Shown: positions 1 through 10,170, counted from the first letter of the stretch. The stretch: DNA of 64,000 nucleotides from Schistocerca nitens (GCF_023898315.1 NC_064623.1:20853640-20917639), one strand, 5' to 3'. Notes: a model not told the origin generated them from the sequence alone. Made by a program: numbers and translations.

Positions 1-59
1 TCGACCAGCCACCATCTGTATATTATGTACACCGCTACGCCATTACTTTCGCCACCTCA

Positions 60-545
60 GTGGACACCTGCCGCGGTGGCTCTGATCAGGGCCCGTGGTC
101 AGTGTACCGCCGGCAGGAATGCCTCGGCGCACAGGAAAAAAACCAGCGGCCTGCGGCTGCGTGGGTGGTAACCCCCCCCCCCCCCTGCCACTGGACACGT
201 CACTCGGGCACCTGCGCAGGCCGACGTCACGGGAAGGAAGAAGTTAGCCGCGGTGGCCTTGCAGCCGCGGCGGCGCGTTTAGCGGGACCCCGGCAAGGCC
301 GCGCCGGTGGCCGCTGCCCAGTGTCACTCGGCCGTCCAGCTCGCCGACATAGCAGCCGCCCCCGCCTCCACCTCCACCCGCGCACAGTGGCTGGCGTCGC
401 CCTGGCAGCCCCTGCTGCTGGAGCCTCCAGCTGCACCAGGTAAACAGCCACCTGCTGCAGGGCCGCCGCCTGCACAACATTTCTGCACACAAGCGACGTA
501 TCATTTCATGCCCTCCTCGCTTGCCCGCCCCCCTTTCCGCCATTC
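60..545. other. GC-rich, CpG-rich block without a recognisable gene
   Basis: The block is strongly GC- and CpG-rich, with a C homopolymer near 173-186 and many GCC/GCG triplets. Both strands carry overlapping open frames, but they are low-complexity Pro/Ala/Arg-rich and overlap one another, as expected from base composition. No domain is recognised. A piece near 472-509 resembles 4881-4911 (shared ACAACATT and AAGCGACGTAT), so part may be an old repeat. A CpG-island promoter is possible but unsupported. Confidence 0.35.
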
Positions 546-577
546 ATTAATTGCCTACCTTGGGCTTTTACTTATGC

Positions 578-622
578 ACTGAAGACCCAAAGAAACTGGT
601 ACACCTGCCTAATATCGTGTAT
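578..622 (+). mobile_element. Orphan Tc1-like terminal inverted repeat
   Basis: The sequence starts CACTGAAG and includes AAAGAAACTGGTACACC followed by TGCCTAATATCGTGTA. This matches the left terminus of the Tc1-like element at 8297-9622. No transposase sequence follows and no partner terminus is nearby, so it is a solo end or the stub of a deleted copy. Confidence 0.65.
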
Positions 623-639
623 AGTCTGTCTGTAAACTC

Positions 640-2200
640 AAGAGCGAGCAGCGCTTTTGGTGGGGGAAGTGGCCTTTCCCGGAAGAACCCTGCCACAGGC
701 CTACAGGGGCACCCAAAATCTGTTGCCCATTATAGGTCTAGCAGTGTATATCGGCATGCAGAATACGAAGAAGTGGAGGTATTTGCGGAGTAACGAGCGT
801 TCGATCGTCTCTAATGTTATTACAGAGTGTATTAAAGGGGCGACCCAAAAAGAACTGTTGGCTAATATTACCAGTCACAATTAAAGGGCTGCAATCTATG
901 CAAACGTCAGCCTGACCCAATTGGACACATAAGTAAGGAACGGAAAAATAAGCCGCATGGTTTGCTGGAATCGCCACGAAGGAAAACTAATAATTTTGGG
1001 AGGAAACCCATCGGTATAGACAGTTTCAAAATCACCTGAAACCTTAGATGCTTATGGAACACTAAATCTGTATCTCGGTCACTATTCCGCCTGATTCTAA
1101 GACAATTGCTTAAAACATGTGCGCAATAGCTATTCTAAACACTACTGAAATTTCCTTCGAAACATAAGCACCGATTCTGGACTTCTAAGCAAAAAAGCTT
1201 GACATTCGAGGTGAGTTGATATATTCATTTTTATTTTTTTGGTAAGAACTTTATTTGTTAATCTACAGCAATGTTATCCTCTTCAAAATACTCCCGAATA
1301 CATACTATACCAGTGCTTTTTCCAGTTCCCGAAACACTTTATGAGCTGTTTCTTCGGGATAGTTTATAGGTCTCTTAACTGTGCATTTTTAATCTCATCC
1401 ATGCTTGAAAAATCGCTGTCCTTTAAGGCCTGCTCTGAAATGTTTTTACCACTTGTCTGCCCTCGGTTTACTCATAACAGGCTCACCAAAAGCAATATTT
1501 ACCATTTCTATAAATTTCATACACTTTATTCCATTCTTATAACAAAATTTAATACAGATTCTCTAATTTATTTTTATACAAAACAAATAATCGAGGATGC
1601 TACCAAAACACATGTAACTTTTCTGACAGCTGACAACAGAGCAAATACCCAACATGCATAACATTATGCACATACTTTTGAGGCACGTTTACAAAGGCAG
1701 TGACAAAAAAGTGGTGCAAATCGGACTAATACAACACACAAAATTATTTCTGCTCACTTTTTAAACACTCTTCGTCTTGCAAGAATTGTTAAGTTTCAAC
1801 GCAGCCCTTCAAAGAAAACTTCTACCTTTTAGTAGAGACACAAAATGAGAACAAGCCTTAAATTGTACAAACTGATTGCATTATATGGGGTTCGTCTTAC
1901 GAATAGCAATAGAGGAACATACATTCAAATGAACTGGCATTTGGTTCTATGTTTTAGTAGAATCCTGACTTCCGTTCTTATGTTAATAATATTTACTCTA
2001 TAATGTTGTGTTTTGGAGGAAGAAGCCATCGTTTTTTGTATTCCTTATGCTCATAATGCATATTTCTAAAAATAAACGCAACCAAGACGTATCTATCTCT
2101 ACACGGCGTCGCCACAGATTTAAAGCGCGCGCCGCGGCAGGGCCGGTACTACAGCCTGTAGAAGCGCCTCGTGACGTAGCTGGGTTGGCAGAGTGGGGCT
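640..2200. other. Unassigned AT-rich sequence
   Basis: I see no recognisable gene, SINE or transposon end here. A 140-codon open frame at 1239-1661 (+) has no recognised domain and is probably chance in AT-rich DNA. A (GCTC)n run lies at about 2205-2222 at the edge of the next element. Confidence 0.4.
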
Positions 2201-2229
2201 TCGCTCGCTCGCTCGCTCGCTCTTCAGTT

Positions 2230-2735
2230 TTCCGACAGACTATAGGGCCGCCGCGACAAGTGCCGAAATACGATGTGGCACGGACTCGACTAATGTCTGA
2301 AGCAGCGCTGGTACAAACTGACACCATGAATCCTGCAGAGCTGTCCATAAATTCCTAAGAGTACGAGGAAGTGGAGATTTCTTCTGAACAGCACGTTACA
2401 AGACATCCCAGATATGCTCAATATCTGCATCTGTAGTAATTAGCGGAAGACTTGCGCTTCTGTCACGTCGAATGATTCTCTTCAGTCGTCGGTGGTCCCG
2501 TTGTTGCGGTGTCGGAGATTTGATGTTTTCCGGAATCTTGACATTCACGGTACCCACGTGAAATGGTCGTACGGGAAAATCCCATCGCTCGTGCGCCAGC
2601 TATAGCACCACGTTCAAACTCACTTAAATCTTGGCAACCTGGCACTATAGCAGCAGTAACCGATCTAACAACTGCCTCAGATACTTGTTGTCTTATATAG
2701 GCGTTGCCGACCGCAGCGCCGTGTTCTGCCGAAGG
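2230..2735 (-). mobile_element. Internally deleted Tc1-like element (MITE-like)
   Basis: Sequence from about 2242 to 2440 matches the left part of the Tc1 at 8297-9622 (shared ACTAATGTCTGAAG, ATGAATCCTGCAG and CAGATATGCT). From about 2440 it jumps to the other end, matching 9075 onward (TCTGTAGTAATTAGCGGA versus TCTGCAGTAATTTGCGGA). The catalytic middle is therefore absent. A minus-strand frame at 2463-2645 keeps the transposase N-terminus, with a helix-turn-helix start (LSEFERGAIAGARAMGFS). The copy cannot encode transposase and could only move in trans, if at all. Confidence 0.7.
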
Positions 2736-2739
2736 TGTA

Positions 2740-3095
2740 GTTAAATTTTTTCACTACTGTTTACTTTTTAAGAGTTCTAAATTGCTGGAAGAATACTCGC
2801 AGATAGGTCTGAAGAGAATCGTGTGGTCGCTGCATGAGATCGTCATCTTTTAGCTTGTCTCTTGGAACAGAGTTCCGGGGCATCGCTACACGAAGACCGC
2901 AAGCATTCCTTCATTCCAATGGTCCTGCTATCTTTGTTCCATAACAGAAATGTCCTGGTGGAATCCGTTAATCACTGACAGTTCCACAACTAGGAGGGAA
3001 AAAGTCGAGGTGGGAGTTGAGAAAACGGATTTTATTGGACATGTTGCATCCAAGATACATAAGAATTAACTATTTTTGAGCCCAAAACGTTTTCA
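2740..3095. other. Unassigned spacer
   Basis: I recognise no coding potential or repeat between the deleted Tc1 copy and the IS630-type remnant. Confidence 0.35.
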
Positions 3096-3099
3096 TTGT

Positions 3100-3790
3100 T
3101 GTCGAGTCTCATTAAAGATAGAAAAAAATTGCGCTTTTCACTGGAAAGAGGAATGTTCCAAAGTTTTCTGTCCGAGACACCATACCACATACTTAACACG
3201 AACACCACGTGTTACTCCAGAAACATCGAGAAGAAAGACCGCTTCATTCCACACACGAATCAACAGGTCCCTGTTTATTGAATCGACAGCCTCAACAATC
3301 GCACTTCTCACCTCTTCAAGGTTAGCTGCCATAGGTGGGACAATGACTGTCTTTGATGCATCCCCCCCCCCCTCCATACAGAAAAAATTCGCAGGATGTG
3401 AGGTTTCGTGACCTGGAAGGCCGCAAGGAGTGAACAAGATCCTGTTGTCCAACTCTTCCAGTCGATCGTTCGGGGATAGTGGTGTTAAGGTAACACCGCT
3501 CTTCAAGGTGAAATTGACACAGGGTGCCACATGCTTAAAAATGATATCATTGAAATCTTCGTGGAGTTAAGTAAACAATCAATTTTGCAGCGTGCGCAGG
3601 TATGACATTCCTGTCACCGTTTCCTCCACAAAAAGGAAAGGTCCATAAACTTCGTGAACAGAAGCGGCACAAAACTCTGAGTTTCGGTGAGTCTCTTTCC
3701 TGTTCGACGATGACGCCAGGGTTTTGTGGCCCCGAAACTCTTACCTTATGGCGGTTTACTTTACGCGATAAATGAGACATCGATTTCTCC
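3100..3790 (-). pseudogene. IS630/mariner-like transposase remnant
   Basis: The minus strand codes C-terminal pieces of a transposase in the IS630-Tc1-mariner superfamily. At 3547-3780 are KVNRHKVRVSGPQNPGV and VEQERDSPKLRVLCRF, which match the NRHNVRIWGSQNPHV and RDSPKLNVCCR strings of the related copy at 30688-31986. At 3138-3530 the family C-terminus reads EEVRSAIVEAVDSINRDLL, then RVWNEAVFLLDV, then VTRGVRV. The two pieces are in different frames and the central acidic catalytic region is not continuous, so this is a dead copy. A C homopolymer (3361-3372) inside it has probably altered the frame. I could not define terminal repeats. Confidence 0.7.
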
Positions 3791-3889
3791 TAAAAGATGA
3801 GTCTTGCAGAACAAGTGTCATATCCTGAAGAAGTGATGTGCAAAATTCATACCTTCTGTTGCTTGAGGAAGCTGAATTTACTGACCTGC

Positions 3890-4240
3890 CGTCTAGCGAA
3901 CTGCCGAGGGCTCCGTGTGAACGCATCTCGGATACGCTTGACTAGAGCACTGTACAGCACAAGCTGAACAATCCGCCATTTTGAATCCCACGCTGAAGGA
4001 GCTCGTTAAGGCTCTACGGCACACTTACACTTTTCAGTACATTCCTTGAGCAGATGATATTAAAGCGTAGTAAATGTATGGGCTCACATTTGACTGTAAG
4101 AGCAAAGCAAATTGAAGTAGGAGATTAGGCCAGTATTTCGAGATATGATACATTCACTTACGTTCCATGTAAATCACACGTTGCTGTTCTAAACATTATC
4201 GGCTCTCTAGTTGCCCGCCCACTCTCTAAGTATTAGGAAT
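3890..4240 (+). repeat. Unnamed dispersed repeat R, copy 1
   Basis: Contains CAAGCTGAACAATCCGCCAT then TTTGAATCCCA (from about 3960), followed by AT-rich sequence through GTAGTAAATGTATGGGC. The same order appears inverted at 8175-8296 plus 9625-9800, and the core appears again near 7370-7420. I see no ORF and no terminal repeats. This copy lacks the Tc1 insertion found in the inverted copy and so gives its empty site. Class unknown. Confidence 0.6.
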
Positions 4241-4249
4241 AAAACGACT

Positions 4250-4990
4250 TAAAAAAAAAAATTAACTACGACTCGTGCCATAGAGCCCCGGCAAGTTTTG
4301 GTACCTCCTTCCAGGGGACCGCATCCCTAGCTGCGCGTCAATCAGCAGTGCCCGAACGTCGGTGCATCCCACACGTGGCTTAAGTGCAACACGTCACGAC
4401 AGCCCTAAAAATCAGGACCTCCTGCGAAAATCGAGACATCTGGCCACTTTATACACGAGCCGAGCAGCAGTACCAGCAGCGGCTTACGCAGTACGCTTAC
4501 CGTAGGTGCAGCTCGTATTACCAAGAGACAGACTGTTTTGTCAGGGCTGGGGCTGTAGACGAGGATTCCCCACCAGGCGGACGCCGCGGCCCGCCCAGTT
4601 GTTTGAGTTCGGCCACGGGGGGCGACAACACGCGTCACATCACAGGCGCCGCCGCAGGCCGTGACGTCATCACAGCGGGCAGGTAGTCCCCGCTCTACCT
4701 GGAAGGCGGCGGCGGCGGCGCCTTTGTGTGCGCGAGCAGGCGGCAGGGGGCCACAGCAGCGCCGGTTCTGCACGTCCTCATCTAGACTGACGGGCCCGCT
4801 TTTGTCCACAACACCGTCAGAACGCTGGCAGCAAATTTTCAAACCTTTCCTTAGTAGAGGAAAACGCATGGCCGGTCCGACAACATTCTCTCACGTAAGC
4901 GACGTATTATTTATCTTCCCCATCCCCCTCCATCCACCATCTCCTCAACACTATATTTATCTTTCCTTGAACTCTCGGTAAGACTAAAAA
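4250..4990. other. GC-rich block without recognisable gene
   Basis: Positions about 4555-4800 are GC- and CpG-rich, with GGCGGC runs near 4705-4722. Frames open on both strands are Arg/Ala/Pro-rich and mutually overlapping, with no recognised domain. A short stretch near 4881-4911 resembles 472-509. Confidence 0.35.
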
Positions 4991-5060
4991 TAAATCTGAA
5001 CGTTGCGGTCGTGGAAATGGATTGTTTCTTCTTTTAAAATAAATGTTATATAGACTACAA

Positions 5061-5275
5061 TGTTACTTATAATCCGTCTTGATTGCAATTTTTTTTTATT
5101 CATATGACCGGTTTCGGTTCATTCAGATGTGACGCAGCATGTGAAAGTTGCTGGATGTGGACGGGTTACTCTTGTAACTGAAATATCAGATCTGAAGATG
5201 GTTCTGAATGAACCGAAACCGGTCATATGAATAAAAAATTTGCAATCAAGACGGATTATAAGTAACATTATAAAA
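5061..5275 (+). mobile_element. Penelope-like terminal palindrome (non-autonomous remnant)
   Basis: Two arms of about 65 nt are inverted around an 80-nt centre: left about 5061-5126 (TGTTACTTATAATCCGTC ... CGGTTTCGGTTCATTCAGA) and right about 5203-5272. Both carry ACCGGT next to GAAA, as in the arms of the PLE at 13-15.8 kb. No coding sequence remains. The layout fits a pair of PLE terminal repeats, or a non-autonomous derivative, rather than a TIR transposon. A SINE inserted just downstream. Confidence 0.6.
5184..5231 (+). ncRNA. Hammerhead ribozyme motif, plus strand
   Basis: The core is CTGAAGA (5192-5198; the family allows any base at the fifth position). Then come one unpaired T, helix II GGTTC/GAACC with loop TGAAT, GAAA (5215-5218), helix III as palindromic ACCGGT, and predicted cleavage after C5224 in GTC|A. 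Helix I pairs sequence just before the core with ATATGA after the cleavage site, with one mismatch. Hammerheads with very short helix III are known in PLE terminal repeats. Catalysis is inferred from the core, not shown. Confidence 0.65.
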
Positions 5276-5293
5276 TCACCGATTGCTGTTATC

Positions 5294-5530
5294 AAAAATG
5301 GTTCAAAGGGCACTGAGCACTATGGGACTTAACATATGAGGTCATCAGTCCAGAGCACTATGGGACTTAACATATGAGGTCATCAGTCCCCTAGACTTAA
5401 AGCAACTTAAACCTAACTAACGTAAGGACATCACACACATCCATGCCAGAGAGAGGATTCGAACCTGCGACCGTAGCAGCAGCGCGGTTCCGGACTGACG
5501 CACCGAGAACCGCTCGGCCACCGCGGCCGG
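5294..5530 (-). repeat. tRNA-derived SINE (family A), with internal duplication
   Basis: Read on the minus strand, this is a class-II (Leu/Ser-like) tRNA-related head with box A TGGCCGAGCGGT and box B GGTTCGAAT. The shared SINE body follows (CTAAGTTCTAGGGGACTGAT-like, then CCATAGTGCTCAG) with a short A-rich end. A perfect 14-bp target duplication flanks it (CGATTGCTGTTATC at 5280-5293 and 5531-5544). About 40 bp near the 3' end (GAGCACTATGGGACTTAACA...) occurs twice in tandem, which is unusual. Mobilised by LINE machinery; not a functional tRNA gene. Confidence 0.93.
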
Positions 5531-5544
5531 CGATTGCTGTTATC

Positions 5545-6135
5545 CCACCACACATTATGTCTGTTTTTGCAATGTTATATAAACATTCCTCTGTAACAGA
5601 AATAAATTTTTGAATCTTATTCTTGGGCTAGGTACAAAAATATTCAGTTCCATTTATGGTCCTTCCAAAACGTTACAAAGTCTTTAGTAAATTCAGGAAG
5701 AAGTAAGCCTATTGTGTTCTTCAACTTTGAATAAAAACATGCTACCTAACAAACTGAGAGGAAAGTGTGAAATTATAATTTTGTTTTTTTTTTTAGTTTA
5801 ACAATGCAACCCTGTAATTCAACATTCTTTTACTTTCTATAGCGAGAATGGCATAGAAATATAAAAAAAGCGTCAATTTTATACTGAGGTGTTACACATA
5901 AGATACCCTTTAGCTATGTAAGTTGTGTTGGACGTGAAAAAATCTCACCAGTAAGTATTCAAATTTTAGAAAATTTGCGAAGAACTTAGTTCAAAATTGA
6001 TAAAAATTTTATATAAAGAACTGATAAGAAAAGCATAAATTTGTATGTGATACGAAAGAGAAATCTATTATTAAACGTTTCTTGAAGTTATTGCAACCAG
6101 TCGCCTATTGTTTCATTCTTCAACTTTTTTATTGT
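5545..6135. other. Unassigned AT-rich sequence
   Basis: AT-rich DNA with homopolymer T/A runs. No gene or repeat family is recognised. Confidence 0.4.
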
Positions 6136-6169
6136 TCCCCTACCGTTTTCGAACCGCCTAGCGATTCAT

Positions 6170-6720
6170 CAACAGATGGTACATATATATATTGTTTGTC
6201 TCCAGTAGCGTGGGTGTCGTGTAGCTGTGGCAAGATGTATAGACGAAACATGTAAGCACTGAGTGTGGCGAGAATTATTCACATTATGAGGTCGGTTTTT
6301 TCTGCGTTGCTTACAGTTATTAGGACCCGTTGATTGGTTGTTGGTGCACACAGCATTTTGGGAAAGATAATTAATGTTTTCCAGTGACGTTTACTGCACT
6401 GCACTTTACCACCTAGCCACAGTCGACATGTTCCACAGTGCACTGGAAAACACTGACCCTGAATCGGGTGATGCTTTGGAAGTTTGTGCAAGTGCCGGTT
6501 TCCGATACACGCTGTTTTCCAGGTTCTCGCCACTCTTCGTAACCAACACACCTAGAGAGGGTAGCTGTTGGTCCTTTCCCACCTCCATGGTAAATTTTAT
6601 GTTGGCTTGGAGACTGCTCGGATGTCTTAGGAAGTCACCGAGGTGTTCCTCACCATGGCTCCACATCACACAGGTGTCATCAACGTACCTGTACCGTACC
6701 TTAGATTTGCGGGGTGCTAG
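6170..6720 (-). pseudogene. Penelope-like reverse transcriptase fragment
   Basis: Minus-strand frames at 6406-6669 and 6279-6551 together read as the middle of a PLE-type reverse transcriptase: a YVDDT-like stretch (about 6675-6700), then WSHGEEHLGDFLRH, NIKFTMEV, LGVLV and VYRKPALAQT, continuing after a frameshift as HLHKLPKHHP. This order (catalytic YxDD, 'HG..HL', 'F.DV', 'RKPT') is typical of PLE RTs. It is a different family from the PLE at 13-15.8 kb. At least one frameshift and truncation at both ends make it dead. Confidence 0.75.
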
Positions 6721-6859
6721 AGACCAGCGCTTGCGTTTCGCAATGCTCTATGAACAAACTGAAGTTTTGATGACCAGTAAACGCTTCTTTTTATATACCT
6801 TCGGAAGCGACGTTTCTACTTTTAGTCTCCTTTGTTTCGAATACACCTTATTTGGTTTC

Positions 6860-7255
6860 TGATGCCAACAAAAAAACTCTCAAAAACAAAAAAAATGAAA
6901 TGTATTGAAGCTTATTTAGATGTGTGTAGTATTTAACAGCTATTACACTATAGCCCATTCACGGAAACCGCCTATCCTAGAGAAGGAAACCACTTACACT
7001 GATTGGGTCAATGATACATGTTTTTATTTTTGAAATATTTCATTAAGAGTGGAAATTTATGACTTCTGTGCCTGCTATAGTGGTTTACAAAAAGTAATGT
7101 TTAAGCTATAGTGAAAATAAAACATTTATTACAGTATCCAAAGTTTATATCACACATTTCCTTTGGGTGGACCATCGATAGCAACCTTCCCCTACCCATA
7201 TTTCTGACATCCCAGTGACTTACTGCATTGTCCGTCAGTTAGTACATGATTGTTG
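6860..7255. other. Unassigned sequence
   Basis: AT-rich sequence with no recognisable feature. Confidence 0.35.
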
Positions 7256-7259
7256 GGTT

Positions 7260-7440
7260 AAGCGGAATAGTGCGATACCTGAGAGTGAGAAAGTCGTTCG
7301 CGCCGCTACCGCATCTCGGAAGTGACGTCACGTTAGAACGCACTGGCCCAGCCTAAAGCACTCTATACACCGAGCTGAACAGTCCGCCATTTTGAATCCC
7401 AATGCGAGGACAGTGTTCTATACTTCGCGTGGCGTAGGTA
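7260..7440 (+). repeat. Unnamed dispersed repeat R, partial copy
   Basis: Shares GCATCTCGGA and GAGCTGAACAGTCCGCCATT then TTGAATCCCA with copy 1 near 3930-3990 and with the inverted copy near 9700-9760. Only the core is retained. Confidence 0.55.
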
Positions 7441-7444
7441 AAGT

Positions 7445-8174
7445 GAATCGGCGAATTTTGCTTAACTTTATTGTTCCACAGCGTCAAATGGTTCGGTGCT
7501 GATTTCCAAGCTGCTCGAACAATAGTAGACATGGTCGCTGTAAGTTTTATCGGTTTGCTTCAGATACAGATTGTCTTGCAAATTCGAGGTCGCAAAGACT
7601 GGACACCAATATCGGGCAACTACCCGCGTAATGTAAATAAAAAAGCTTCTTTTCTTCGTTTTAGAAATACACGTGCTCACAGAGCGGTAGTAATGAAATT
7701 GTATACGTAAGAAGTGTGTTTGTTTCAATCTTGCTGCACATTATGTTTACACGACACGACGTAACGTTCTAAATTTAAAGTATGCTACTATTCTTGATTT
7801 TCTTTACAATAACTGTATAAAACCACATGTTATCCCAAGGAGCTGTTAATTTTAGAGAGAGAGTAAATTAATAATACTTACCAAACAGATTGTCATTTTC
7901 CTGTTTTTCACTTTTTAAGTAACTTCTGAGAGATTTCTTTTAAAGCTTTTGAAATAGTGAACAGTATTGGGACCAGTAGTACACTTTGAATTCCCATGCA
8001 ACTCCCTCTTGTCTTTTTATGCCTGTTGTGTTCCATTATAACATTATTCCGTAACTGTTTACGAATGCAGCTCTTAGTTAGCCTCAACTTAAGTGGATGC
8101 ACCATACATAAACCAGAAAGTACGATACTGGTAACGCATTTTAACTGTATTTGGCAAATATTTAAAACAACAAC
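7445..8174. other. Unassigned sequence
   Basis: Small open frames on both strands overlap one another and contain no recognised motif. No repeat is assigned. Confidence 0.35.
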
Positions 8175-8296
8175 GTATACATTATACGGGACGTAAGGGA
8201 ATGTATCGTATCTCGAAATTCTCGTCTAATCATGTGCTTTGATTTGCTTTCCCCCTAAATTCAACAGTAAGTCAATACATTTACTACGCTGTAATA

Positions 8297-9622
8297 CACC
8301 GAACAGTCAAAGAAACTGGTACACCTGCCTAATATCGTGTAGGGCCCCCGTGAGCACGCAGAGGTGCCGCAACAAGACGTGGCATGTGCATGACTAATGT
8401 CTGAAGTAGTGCTGGGGGGAACTGACACAATGAATCCTGCAGGGCTGTCCATAAATCGGTCAAAGGACGAGGGGTGAACAGCACATTCCAAGATATCCCA
8501 GATATGCTGAATAATGTTCATGTCTGAGGAGTTTGGCGGGCAGCGGAAGTATTTAAACTGAGAACAGTGTTCCTGGAGCCACTATGTAGCAATTCAGGGC
8601 ATGTAGAGTGTCGCATTGTCCTGCTGAAACTGCTCAAGTCCGTCGGAATGCACAATGGACGTGAATGGTTGTAGGTGATCAGACAGGATTCTCACGTACG
8701 TGTCACCTGTCAGAGTCGTATCTAGACGTGTCAGGGGTCCCAAATCACTCCAACTACACACGCTCCACACCATTACAGAGCCTCCGCCAGCTTTAGCAGG
8801 TCGCTGCTGACCTGCAGGGTACAGGGATTCATGAGGTTGTCTGCATACCCGTACACGTCCATCCGCTCGAGACAATTTGAAACGAGACTCTTCCGACCAG
8901 TTTGTTTCCAATAATCAACAGTCCAATGTCGGTGTCGACGGGCCCAGGCGAGGGGTAAAGCTTTGTGTCGTGAAGTCATCAAGGGTACACGAGTGGGCTG
9001 CGAAAGCGCATATCGATGGTGTTTGTTCGAATAGTTTGCACGCTGACACTTCTTGATAGCCCAGCATTAAAATCTGCAGTAATTTGCGGATGGTTGTACT
9101 TCTGCCACGTTGAACGATTCTCTTCAGTCGGCGTTTGTCCCGTTCTTGCAGGATCTTTTTCCGGCCTCAGCGATGTCGGAGATTTGATATTTTACCGGAT
9201 CCCTGATATTCACGGTATACTCGTGAAATGGTCGCATGGGAAGATCCGCACTTCATCGCTACCTCAGATATGCTGTGCGGCTCTGAGCACTATGGGACTT
9301 AACATCTGAGGTCATCAGTCCCCTAGAACATAGAACTACTTAACCCTAACTAACCTAAGGATATCACACACATCCATGCCCGATGCAGGATTCGAACCTG
9401 CGACCGTAGCAGTAGCGTGGTTCCAGACTGAAGCGCCTGGAACCGCTCGGCCACACCGGCCGGCAGCTGAGACCACGTTCAAACTGACGTAAATCTTTGT
9501 AGCCTGCCATTGTAGCAGCAGTAACCTACACAGCAGCTGCGCCAGACACTTGTCGCCTTACATAGGCGTTGCCGACTGAAGCGCCGTAATCTGCCTATAC
9601 CAGTTTCTTTGGCACTTCAGTG
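8297..9622 (-). mobile_element. Tc1-like DNA transposon, dead, with nested SINE
   Basis: The ends are inverted (CACCGAACAGTCAAAGAAAC at left; reverse complement of ...GGCACTTCAGTG at right, sharing AAAGAAACTGGTA) and flanked by TA at 8295-8296 and 9623-9624. On the minus strand a transposase fragment at 8594-8911 has the first catalytic stretch (WSEESRFKLSRADGRVRV, where relatives have SDESRF) and a second (FQQDNA). The helix-turn-helix N-terminus is mapped by similarity to the deleted copy at 2.2-2.7 kb. Broken frames and a SINE in the 5' part make it inactive. Family role: cut-and-paste transposition with TA target duplication. Confidence 0.85.
9272..9466 (-). repeat. tRNA-derived SINE (family A) inside Tc1
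   Basis: The body starts with GGCTCTGAGCACTATGGGAC and ends with the tRNA-like head (reverse-strand box B GGTTCGAATCC, box A TGGCCGAGCGG). It interrupts the Tc1 N-terminal region. A clean target duplication was not obvious by eye. Confidence 0.9.
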
Positions 9623-9839
9623 TATTATCTCCGCAAGGAATGTGCATTTGATGGCCTTAAGAGTATATTAAGAAGCGTAAGTTGCGTAGAGTTTAAACGG
9701 ACGCCTTCAACTTGGGATTCAAAATGGTGGATTGTTCAGCTTGTACTGTACAGTGCTGTAGCCCAACCTTCTACGTAGTGACCACGAGCCACGCGTGCGA
9801 AACGGGCTTTTGTTGCCGTGTTGATTATGACGGGGACTG

Positions 9840-10170
9840 CGAGTGGAGTCTGTCAGCGCCGTAGTGCAGCAGAAAGCGGTGAGAGTGCGGCGTGCCTGCT
9901 CGCTCCGTTTCCAGGAAGGCGGCGTTTCGGCAGGACGACGGACGAGCCTGCACGGTGCTGAGTGGGGGCGTTGCCGCCACGCAGAGGGTCCGGCCGGCCC
10001 TCCGACCCTCCTACTGGGAACGGCGTGGGTGGCCCCGGGTGCAGGCGAGGCGAAACGAGCCTCACTGGAGCAGCAGAGGACCTCAGAACCGGCCGTCACC
10101 GGGAGGGGCGCGTCAGCGACGCTAAGCGGTGGCCACAACTGGTCAGGGAAACTCCCTGCCATTCCTTCTC
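9840..10170. other. GC-rich block without recognisable gene
   Basis: GC- and CpG-rich. Four overlapping open frames on both strands have Arg/Ala/Pro-rich translations and no recognised domain. It could be a CpG-island-like fragment or part of an old repeat. Confidence 0.35.

Larger units (their letters stand above)
8175..9800 (-). repeat. Unnamed repeat R, inverted copy split by a Tc1 element
   Basis: The outer parts 8175-8296 and about 9625-9800 are the reverse complement of 4180-3930. The join in copy 1 (reverse strand TACTACGCTTTAATATCA) corresponds exactly to TACTACGCTGTAATA at the left junction and TATTATCTCC at the right junction of the Tc1 element. The repeat was therefore present before the Tc1 entered it at a TA dinucleotide. 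Confidence 0.7.

Noticed and set aside
1239-1661. 140-codon open frame as a host gene
   Set aside because: AT-rich, no recognised domain, no splice or promoter context; its length is plausible by chance.
6140-6178. Hammerhead-like stretch on the minus strand (TTGATGA ... GAAAACGGTA) at the 3' side of the PLE fragment
   Set aside because: The essential first core C is T and helix I does not pair around it. The position is suggestive for a PLE, but the structural evidence is too weak to list as a ribozyme.
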